Positions 18,018 to 24,494 of a stretch of 63,922 bases of DNA are shown one piece after another. The DNA lies in assembly GCF_934307085.1 (NCBI RefSeq), contig NZ_CAKRCF010000013.1, forward strand, positions 1 through 63,922, given 5' to 3'. Within the stretch, counting starts at the first letter, position 1; the number at the start of each line of letters is the position of its first letter. Below the pieces are notes generated by a model that saw only the letters and a program-made list of their open reading frames with translations, was not told the origin of the DNA and did no database searches. A program made the position numbers and the translations under genes. Source of the DNA: an uncultured Anaerobutyricum sp. Its GTDB lineage: Bacteria > Bacillota > Clostridia > Lachnospirales > Lachnospiraceae.

Positions 18018-18869
18018 ATGGAAAAATCAGTTTTAGATACAATCTGTGCCTCTTTAGACAGTTTTTTTGAGTCTGAACGAAAAATTGGCACTTACATCAT
18101 ACAGCATACCGCAGAGGTCGTTGATATGACTGTTGGGGAACTGGCACAAGCTTGCGGCGTCAGCGATGCTTCGGTTTCTCGCTTTTGTAAAAAAATAGAT
18201 ATGAAGGGATTCCACCACTTAAAGATTACTCTTGCGAAAGAGATTTCCGAAAGAGGAAAAGATGGAGAGGAAGAAGTATCGAATCATATTTCGGTAAATG
18301 ATATAGACCAGTCCCTTAAAAATATTCTGGCGAACAAAGTGACAGAAATTACGCAGACCGTTTCTATGATGGACACCAATCAGCTTCACGAAATTTTAAA
18401 CCTGTTAAATAATGCGAAAACGGTACAGTTTTTTGCAGTAGGAAATACAATTCCAGTAGCAATTGACGGAGCTTTTAAGTTAAACCAAATTGGGATTCCT
18501 GCCGTATCCGGTACTATTTGGGAAACACAGATTGGGTACACCTATAATATGACAGCAGATGATGTTGTTATTGCTATTTCAAACTCTGGCGAATCTACCT
18601 CTGTTCTTCGTGCTTTAGAAGCTGCCCGAAGTGCTGGTGCTACTACCATTTCCATAACAAATAGTGAAAAATCCAGTGCTGCACAACTGAGTGATTATCA
18701 CATCACTACAGCAACTCGTGAAAAGTTATTTCTTGACGGTTATTGTTTTTCAAGGGTATCTGCAACAACTGTGATAGAAATTTTATATCTTTTTTTAACT
18801 TCAATGAGAAAAGACGCTTACAAGAGTATTGTAAGACATGAACAGGCGATTGCGTTTGCAAAATTGTAA
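18018..18869 (+). CDS. MurR/RpiR-family transcriptional regulator
   Basis: This 283-residue protein has an N-terminal HTH_6 helix-turn-helix (residues about 1-78, with VGELAQACGVSDASVSRFCKKI) and a C-terminal SIS sugar-phosphate-binding domain (about 115-255, with VQFFAVGNTIPVAIDGAFKL and AISNSGESTSVLRA). Such proteins sense phosphosugars. The divergent position next to the PTS and rpiA suggests it controls them. AGGAG lies 9 nt upstream of the ATG. Confidence 0.93.
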   Translation: MEKSVLDTICASLDSFFESERKIGTYIIQHTAEVVDMTVGELAQACGVSDASVSRFCKKIDMKGFHHLKITLAKEISERGKDGEEEVSNHISVNDIDQSLKNILANKVTEITQTVSMMDTNQLHEILNLLNNAKTVQFFAVGNTIPVAIDGAFKLNQIGIPAVSGTIWETQIGYTYNMTADDVVIAISNSGESTSVLRALEAARSAGATTISITNSEKSSAAQLSDYHITTATREKLFLDGYCFSRVSATTVIEILYLFLTSMRKDAYKSIVRHEQAIAFAKL

Positions 18870-18871
18870 TT

Positions 18872-19022
18872 TATTTTACTGAATTAAAAAAATTCCAGAC
18901 ACAAAATAACTCTTATATATAGCCTCAAATTGGGTAAAAATATCGAACAGAAATTTTGCATATAGCAATCAAGGTCACTAATATAGATTATTTTATGTCT
19001 GGAATTTTCTATTTTACTGAAT
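18872..19022. repeat. Hairpin element B bounded by 13-bp direct repeats
   Basis: TATTTTACTGAAT occurs at 18872-18884 and again at 19010-19022. Between them are near-perfect terminal inverted repeats (ATTCCAGACA...AAAATAA and TTATTTT...TGTCTGGAAT) around about 75 nt. Direct repeats flanking inverted termini are what a miniature transposable element with a target-site duplication would leave, but no transposase is present. It lies between the convergent regulator and ferritin-like genes and could also act as a terminator. Confidence 0.65.
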
Positions 19023-19025
19023 AAA

Positions 19026-19475
19026 TCAAAGATACTCACTTAAATCTTTTCTAAGTTTTTCTTCCAACTTAATCAGCTTTTCTGTAACTTTTTTGGAAAT
19101 CTCATCTGCCATTGTATACTCGTTTAAATATTTATTCAAAGATTTGATTCCCATATTGCAACCATCGGTAATCAATCCGGCAACGGTGGCATCGCTTTCA
19201 TTTATTCCCATTTTAAAATTTGTTTTGATGAAAGACATCCCTTTCGCAATTGGATCTGGTTCTTTCTGTTCTTCTTCGTGGTAAGTGAGCAGGGAATGAA
19301 TTTCAGTTTCTAACTCTTCATGTGCATTTCTGCTTTTAGATAAAATCTCACTTAACCTGGGATTTTCTACTTTTTCTAAAATCTCATTAATTGACGAAAT
19401 CGCCATCTTTGTTCCTGCATCACATTCCCTTAAAAGTCTTGTAGTATCTGTGAGTCTCAGAGTGTTTGTCTGCAT
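19026..19475 (-). CDS. Ferritin-like all-helical protein (DUF2383-like)
   Basis: This 149-residue protein is almost entirely alpha-helical. It has four predicted long helices: one around KMAISSINEILEKV, one around LSEILSKSRNAHEELETEIHSLL, one around GMSFIKTNFKMGINES through GCNMGIKSLNKYLNEY, and a charged C-terminal helix with KLIKLEEKLRKDLSEYL. The pattern resembles the DUF2383/ferritin-like four-helix families, which are not well characterised. No signal peptide or membrane helix is seen. AAGGAG precedes the ATG by 7 nt. It is flanked by hairpin elements B and C and appears to be a single-gene unit. Confidence 0.65.
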   Translation of the reverse strand: MQTNTLRLTDTTRLLRECDAGTKMAISSINEILEKVENPRLSEILSKSRNAHEELETEIHSLLTYHEEEQKEPDPIAKGMSFIKTNFKMGINESDATVAGLITDGCNMGIKSLNKYLNEYTMADEISKKVTEKLIKLEEKLRKDLSEYL

Positions 19476-19600
19476 TTGGATTCTCCTTTTGATTTAAAAT
19501 CATTTTTAATACCTTTAGTATACAAAAAATGTTCAAAATTATTCAGCACTCGAATCCCTTTCCTATAACGGGTTTGAAAAATATTTTCTACAAAACCAAA

Positions 19601-19707
19601 AACAGAACAAGCCAATTGTAGCAGATGCTCTATAGCGCTATGCGAAAATGCTTCATTACATTCTACTTACACTAAAACTTCACTTGCTATAATTGGTTTG
19701 TTCTGTT
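19601..19707. repeat. Hairpin element C (23-bp arms)
   Basis: The arms at 19601-19623 and 19685-19707 are complementary apart from a few mismatches (core ACAGAACAA, CCAATT, TAGCA). Read on the minus strand, the interior starts with TTTTAG and then has AGAATG...CATTTT, like the interiors of elements A and D. It lies between the ferritin-like gene and the unknown membrane-anchored gene. Confidence 0.65.
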
Positions 19708-19727
19708 GTCGCCTGTTTATCCACAAA

Positions 19728-20174
19728 TCAAATTTTCAACACTTTTTTAATTTGATTTGCCAGTCTCTCCGCGTCATTATGTCCCAGATAATCTATACGA
19801 TATGTATGCTCTGCACTTCCCTTATCAACAAAAACACGTCCATCGTCTACATCAATAACCACCCCACTATTTCCTGTATAAATAACTAGATTCTCTCCGT
19901 GACCAGTAAAGGAATTATGCGGAATAAAGCTATACCATGTACAGTGGTAAGTATAATCTTCGAGAATCTCAAGGATTCTTCGATATTCTACAGAACTCGC
20001 AGAAAGAGAAAAAGAAGATACATTCTTGTCATGCTCTGACAGACTAACTGTCATGGAAGTATTCGCTTCTTTTCTAAGTACATTGCGAAGCGGAAGCGGC
20101 CAAAGCATGATGATTGCAAATATAATAATCATGATGGCAGAAACTACCAGTGTACGTTTTAAATATTTATTCAT
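19728..20174 (-). CDS. Unknown membrane-anchored protein
   Basis: I do not recognise this 148-residue protein. It begins with a basic N-terminus and one hydrophobic helix (about residues 8-26, with VVSAIMIIIFAIIMLWPL), then a soluble part predicted to face outside the cell. That part is mostly beta-rich with several aromatic residues and the string GVVIDVDDGRVFVDKGS. GGAGG lies 6 nt before the ATG, so expression looks real. Its neighbours (hairpin element C and a kinase remnant) give no functional hint. Confidence 0.6.
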   Translation of the reverse strand: MNKYLKRTLVVSAIMIIIFAIIMLWPLPLRNVLRKEANTSMTVSLSEHDKNVSSFSLSASSVEYRRILEILEDYTYHCTWYSFIPHNSFTGHGENLVIYTGNSGVVIDVDDGRVFVDKGSAEHTYRIDYLGHNDAERLANQIKKVLKI

Positions 20175-20243
20175 AAATAACCTCCACCCTTTTTATTCTA
20201 TTATATCGTCTTGTTGTTTTTCGGTCAACATACTGATAAACTA

Positions 20244-20414
20244 TTAGTGTAAGAAAACACCGGAGAATTGAGTTATGAGAAATTTAAATTGTTCCAGATT
20301 CAGTTCTAATGGAATAGCAATAATAAACGTACTTCCGACACCCAGTTTACTTTTAACCTGAATCTTTGGTGTACGGATATCGCGACTCATTCTTGCAAGA
20401 AAAGAAATCTTTGT
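20244..20414 (-). pseudogene. Histidine kinase remnant
   Basis: On the minus strand a short open stretch encodes TKISFLARMSRDIRTP, joined directly to a segment with KSKLGVGSTFIIAIPLEL. The first part is the H-box of a sensor kinase (normally SHDIRTP) and the second is the G2-box end of its ATPase domain; everything in between is deleted. The phosphorylatable histidine is replaced by arginine. In-frame TAA codons precede the fragment and no ribosome binding site is seen. It is a decayed relic. Confidence 0.75.
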
Positions 20415-20459
20415 TTATTATTTCCATAAATTATAAATTTGAATAGCAAAAGGCTTTTC

Positions 20460-20488
20460 TTGCAAACCCTTCACCGATTTGGTATACT
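20460..20488 (+). promoter_or_regulatory. Promoter of the Nudix gene
   Basis: TTGCAA (20460-20465), a 17-nt spacer and TATACT (20483-20488) lie about 50 nt upstream of the start codon. Confidence 0.65.
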
Positions 20489-20538
20489 TAATATAAGTGT
20501 AAAACACACCAGAATTGTCAGCACAGGAGGATAGATGA

Positions 20539-20991
20539 ATGATTAAAGCGACAAGCTGCGGTGGTGTTGTAATATTTCGTGGAAAGATACTTCTGTTATA
20601 TAAAAATTATAAAAACAGATATGACGGATGGGTTCTTCCAAAAGGGACAGTAGAGGCAGGAGAAGAATATAAAGAGACTGCCCTTAGAGAGGTTCACGAA
20701 GAAACAGGAGTAAAGGCTTCTGCAATAAAATACGTAGGAAAAAGCCAGTATACATTTAATACTGCACACGATATTGTTGTAAAACAGGTACACTGGTATT
20801 TAATGATGGCTGACAGCTACTATTCTAAACCTCAAAAAGAAGAATATTTTGAAGATTCCGGCTACTATAAGTATCACGAAGCATATCATTTACTTCGTTT
20901 TCCTAACGAAAGACAGATATTAGAAGATGCTTACCAGCAGTATATTGAATTAAAAAAAGCAGGTCTGTGGGGAAACAGGAAATATTTCTAA
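20539..20991 (+). CDS. Nudix hydrolase
   Basis: This 150-residue protein contains a complete Nudix box (GX5EX7REUXEEXGU) running from GTVEAGEEYKETA to REVHEETGV at about residues 36-58. It hydrolyses a nucleoside diphosphate linked to another group, releasing a nucleotide or similar; the substrate (Ap4A-like, ADP-sugar or oxidised nucleotide) cannot be told. AGGAGG lies 8 nt upstream of the ATG; an overlapping ATG 3 nt earlier is out of frame and ends at once. It is monocistronic with a strong promoter and terminator. Confidence 0.93.
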   Translation: MIKATSCGGVVIFRGKILLLYKNYKNRYDGWVLPKGTVEAGEEYKETALREVHEETGVKASAIKYVGKSQYTFNTAHDIVVKQVHWYLMMADSYYSKPQKEEYFEDSGYYKYHEAYHLLRFPNERQILEDAYQQYIELKKAGLWGNRKYF

Positions 20992-21026
20992 AAAAGAACA
21001 CACTACATAATGTGTGTTCTTTTTTA
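20991..21026 (+). terminator. Terminator of the Nudix gene
   Basis: AAAAGAACACAC pairs with GTGTGTTCTTTT, followed by a T-run. It starts at the stop codon and is symmetrical, so it can also terminate minus-strand transcripts. Confidence 0.9.
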
Positions 21027-21137
21027 GCGCAAATTAAATTGTAGAGAAAAATTTTTTTGTCAAAGACTTACTAATCTGTATAGGGGAATTTGTTTTATAA
21101 AAAGAATCTAATTAAATCATTTAACATTTAAAAGAAT

Positions 21138-21170
21138 AAAAAACGCTACAGATTCTACCTCTATAGCGTC
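21138..21170 (-). terminator. Terminator of tRNA-Leu
   Basis: On the minus strand ACGCTA.AGA pairs with TCT.TAGCGT and is followed by six T. It lies about 15 nt past the tRNA 3' end. Confidence 0.8.
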
Positions 21171-21183
21171 AAGAATATAATAA

Positions 21184-21263
21184 TGCCGCTGATGGGACTC
21201 GAACCCATATGGTTTCCCGTACGATTTTGAGTCGTATGCGTCTGCCAATTCCGCCACAGCGGC
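21184..21263 (-). tRNA. tRNA-Leu (anticodon CAA)
   Basis: The minus strand begins GCCGCTG and ends CAGCGGC plus the discriminator A, giving a perfect 7-bp acceptor stem. The T arm holds GGTTCGAGTCC. The anticodon loop contains CTCAAAA with CAA as anticodon, closed by a CGA/TCG stem. A long variable arm makes it type II, as expected for leucine. The CCA end is not encoded. It reads TTG codons. Confidence 0.93.
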
Positions 21264-21305
21264 ATAAAGAAGTCAGTTACAAAAGCTATTATAACGAACT
21301 TCTAT

Positions 21306-21334
21306 ATGATACCATTTATCTATTCTATTGTCAA
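21306..21334 (-). promoter_or_regulatory. tRNA-Leu promoter
   Basis: TTGACA (21329-21334), a 17-nt spacer and TATCAT (21306-21311) are read on the minus strand, about 40 nt upstream of the mature tRNA 5' end. Confidence 0.75.
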
Positions 21335-21573
21335 GAAAATTTTATATAAAATATTTGTTCTTAAATTAATAAATGTACTAAATTCGTTCTCTAATAATTT
21401 ATGTTTTCGACTGACTCTATTATACCATGAATCACACTATAGAACAAACATTCTCTTTTGTTTTTACGCAATTCATCTCCCACCTGCAGAGGAAGGAGAA
21501 TTCTTGCTATATTATGTTAAAAATTATAGAACAATCATAACTATAGTATACAAAATATAGAATAAACTTTTAT
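21335..21573. other. Gene-free stretch after the PBP gene
   Basis: This AT-rich interval holds no supported gene or convincing terminator. The PBP transcript must end somewhere here, but only weak dyads (such as CTATA/TATAG strings) are visible. Confidence 0.4.
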
Positions 21574-23166
21574 TTATTCTTCCACCTGTGTTGTGTCTGT
21601 TTTTGCTCCATAATAGGTTTTCATATCATTGTTATAATAAGAATCAAACACTTTTTTGGCTATTGGAACTGCATATTTACTTCCAGCTCCGACATTTTCT
21701 ACAAGGACACATACCACTAAATCCGGATCTTTCACATTAGAATATCCCACAAACCATGCATGTGCATATTTTCCTTCATTCTCTGCAGTGCCCGTCTTTC
21801 CAGCAGCTGTATATAAATCCGTATCTAAGTTATAACCTGTTCCATCTGTAACTACTTCACGAAGCATTTTTTGAAGCTTCTTCGCATCTTTAACAGACAT
21901 CATATCTGCATATATTTCAGGAATCGTTTCTTTCACAACTGTTCCGTCTGCTCCTTTTACATTATCAATTACATACGGTTTCATCAATGTTCCATCATTA
22001 GCTACCGCACACATAAGTAATGCGTTATGGAATGGTGTCATTAACGTGTTGCCCTGTCCAATGACAGTCTGTGGAATTTCTCCTTTATCAGAATCTTCAC
22101 TTAAATCAAACTGACTCTTTTTAACAGATAAGTCAAATGAAATCTCTTTATCAAAAAGACATTTTTTATTGAGAGTTGCAAACTTCTTTATGTCAAGCTT
22201 ACTTCCAAGTGTGACAAAAGCAGTATTACATGATTTAGCAAATGCTCTATCCAAATCAACCTGTCCATGTTCTTCTTTCTCATAGCAGCTGATACGCACG
22301 CTGTTTACGATAGTCTCTCCCTCACAATCATAACTGAACTTTTTATAAGTATTTGGATGTTCCTCCATGTACTCAAGTGCTGTCAGTACTTTATACGTAG
22401 AACCAGGTGGATATAGGCCCTGCGTTGCTCTGTTTAAAAGACAGCTTTCTGACGAATCACTCGTAATCTTATCCCAGATATCATCTAGTTTGTTCGGATC
22501 AAAATCTGGCTTGGAAACTAAAGCCCTTACCTTGCCTGTTTTGGGCTCGATTGCCACAACTGCACCTCTGTAATCCCCCAGCGCTTCATACGCAGCCTTT
22601 TGAAGACGAGTATCTAGCGTAGTTGTAACATTATCCCCGATATTTTTCTGACTTGACACACCGTTACTTAACTGTTTCATAAGTTTCTCGTGAGAAGTCA
22701 GCAAATCTTTATTGCAGACTGCTTCTAAGCCTGCTTTTCCATAACTGGTATACCCAATAATATGTGCAAACATATTTTCATAAGGGTAATGTCTAATTTC
22801 ATCTCCTGCTTCATTATTCTCTGAATATGCCAGAGTTTTATCATTTGCACTTAAAATTTTTCCACGCTTTGTCTGTTCTGAAAGAGAGGAATTCCTTTTA
22901 TTGTGAGAACGTTCTGATACCTCTGTGCTATCTTTTAAAGTAAACTTGACAGCATAGCCTATCAATCCTATAAATAAAGCAACAACAATCACACTCGTCT
23001 GAAGCATATATCGATTCGTTTTTAGCCGTTTCCCCCTTCGTGGAGTAAACAATCCCTTTATATCAAAAGATTCCTTTTCTATTTTTGTATGTCTATGAGA
23101 TTCTCCGCCTCTGTTTCTGTCCCTGTTGCTGGACTTCCCTTTCTTTATTTGACTGTTCTCCTTCAT
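21574..23166 (-). CDS. Class B penicillin-binding protein (FtsI/PbpA-like transpeptidase)
   Basis: This protein of about 530 residues has a basic cytoplasmic tail, one membrane anchor (SVIVVALFIGLIGYAV) and an extracellular transpeptidase domain with GSTYK (catalytic Ser), SCN and KTGT motifs. It cross-links peptidoglycan. The partner SEDS polymerase gene ftsW lies immediately upstream and overlaps it by 74 nt if translation starts at the third of three clustered ATGs (23166), 9 nt after AGAGG. The protein is short for the class and lacks a PASTA domain. The exact start is uncertain. Confidence 0.88.
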   Translation of the reverse strand: MKENSQIKKGKSSNRDRNRGGESHRHTKIEKESFDIKGLFTPRRGKRLKTNRYMLQTSVIVVALFIGLIGYAVKFTLKDSTEVSERSHNKRNSSLSEQTKRGKILSANDKTLAYSENNEAGDEIRHYPYENMFAHIIGYTSYGKAGLEAVCNKDLLTSHEKLMKQLSNGVSSQKNIGDNVTTTLDTRLQKAAYEALGDYRGAVVAIEPKTGKVRALVSKPDFDPNKLDDIWDKITSDSSESCLLNRATQGLYPPGSTYKVLTALEYMEEHPNTYKKFSYDCEGETIVNSVRISCYEKEEHGQVDLDRAFAKSCNTAFVTLGSKLDIKKFATLNKKCLFDKEISFDLSVKKSQFDLSEDSDKGEIPQTVIGQGNTLMTPFHNALLMCAVANDGTLMKPYVIDNVKGADGTVVKETIPEIYADMMSVKDAKKLQKMLREVVTDGTGYNLDTDLYTAAGKTGTAENEGKYAHAWFVGYSNVKDPDLVVCVLVENVGAGSKYAVPIAKKVFDSYYNNDMKTYYGAKTDTTQVEE

Positions 23167-24478
23167 CTTCATCATCCTCTTTATAGGCAATGATAAATAT
23201 GCCCTGCATAATTGCAAAAATTATTAATGTACTAGCTACCGAACTTCCTCCATAACTAACTAATGGAAGAGTCACTCCTGTTGATGGAATAAACTTTGTT
23301 ACACCGCCAATAGTAAGAAATACCTGAAAAATAAAGCATATAGAAAAACCATATGCAAGAAATTTATAAAAACGACCCTTTACATCCATCGCAATTTTTA
23401 GAAAGTGAATAAACACACCTAAATAAATCAATATAAGACAAATGGCAAATAAAACTCCAAACTCCTCTGTGATTGCCGAAAAAATAAAATCACTTTCTAC
23501 AACAGGAATATCATTAGGCCTTCCCTGGGTAAGTCCTCTTCCAAACCAGCCTCCTGCCGCAATGGCAAACAGGGACTGTGCAATCTGATAACCGCTTCCC
23601 TCAATTACTGACCACGGATCTTGCCATGCTACAAATCGTACTCTGACATGGGCAAAAAGTATATACGCTATTTTTGCCGCAAGTGCCCCTGCACCAATAC
23701 CACCAAACAGATATATTCCCCGACCTGTTGCCACATAACAAAGAAAAACATAGACTACAAAATAAATAAGTGCCCCACCTAAATCTTTTTCCAAAACCAG
23801 TATCATAACATGACAGGCAGAAAAAAGCGTTGTAAGAACAAGCCTCTTAAAATCTGGTGTTTTTGTGAGCATTGCCGCCATAAAGAATACAAATAAAATC
23901 TTCACAAATTCAGAAGGCTGCAAGGCTATCCCATGTCCTAACGATATCCAGTTCGTCGCACCATTTTGAGAGGTACCAATTACAAATACACTAGAAAGGA
24001 AGAGAATACCCATGATACCATAAAACCATCCAAGCTTCTTTAAAAAATAAGCCCTTTCCATAAAATACGGAATAAACAATACTACAACCGATGTTCCTGC
24101 TGCAATAATAAACTGTTTCACTGCTTTATCAAAAGATAATCTGGTAAGCATTACAAATCCGATAAGCAGTAAAAAACAGGTATGATTCATAAGAATCCGC
24201 GAACAATCTACATATATACGGGAGTAAACAAACATAATCAGTCTAAAAAAAATCACCTGTGCAGCATACAAAAAAATCAATTTTGTATCTAATGTTTTAG
24301 CAAACAAAACACCATAACAGATAAAATGAAACAAAAACATAAAGTTTTCCTGTCTGTCCATCCTTTTTATCTGCTGCTTCTCTGAGGAGGGAAGGAAAAC
24401 GGTAAAACAGGAAATCGCGTAAATAATACCCATGATGATAATAATATAATTAGATCCAGTCGAAATCAAATTCACCAT
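23093..24478 (-). CDS. SEDS peptidoglycan polymerase, FtsW/RodA/SpoVE family
   Basis: This 461-residue polytopic glycosyltransferase carries the family landmarks GIALQPSEFVKI, QDPW, GYQIAQSLFAIAAGGWFGRGL, and the C-terminal signature TGVTLPLVSYGGSS. It polymerises glycan strands from lipid II together with the class B PBP encoded next. The N-terminus carries an extra set of helices typical of clostridial members. The acidic and Gln/Arg-rich tail (residues about 430-461) overlaps the PBP reading frame. The start follows AAGGAG. Family is certain; FtsW versus RodA is not resolved. Confidence 0.92.
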   Translation of the reverse strand: MVNLISTGSNYIIIIMGIIYAISCFTVFLPSSEKQQIKRMDRQENFMFLFHFICYGVLFAKTLDTKLIFLYAAQVIFFRLIMFVYSRIYVDCSRILMNHTCFLLLIGFVMLTRLSFDKAVKQFIIAAGTSVVVLFIPYFMERAYFLKKLGWFYGIMGILFLSSVFVIGTSQNGATNWISLGHGIALQPSEFVKILFVFFMAAMLTKTPDFKRLVLTTLFSACHVMILVLEKDLGGALIYFVVYVFLCYVATGRGIYLFGGIGAGALAAKIAYILFAHVRVRFVAWQDPWSVIEGSGYQIAQSLFAIAAGGWFGRGLTQGRPNDIPVVESDFIFSAITEEFGVLFAICLILIYLGVFIHFLKIAMDVKGRFYKFLAYGFSICFIFQVFLTIGGVTKFIPSTGVTLPLVSYGGSSVASTLIIFAIMQGIFIIAYKEDDEDEGEQSNKEREVQQQGQKQRRRIS

Positions 24479-24494
24479 AACTTCTCTCTCCTTT

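Noticed and set aside
17813..19707. CRISPR array
   Set aside because: The repeats are inverted, not regularly spaced direct repeats, and no cas genes are nearby.
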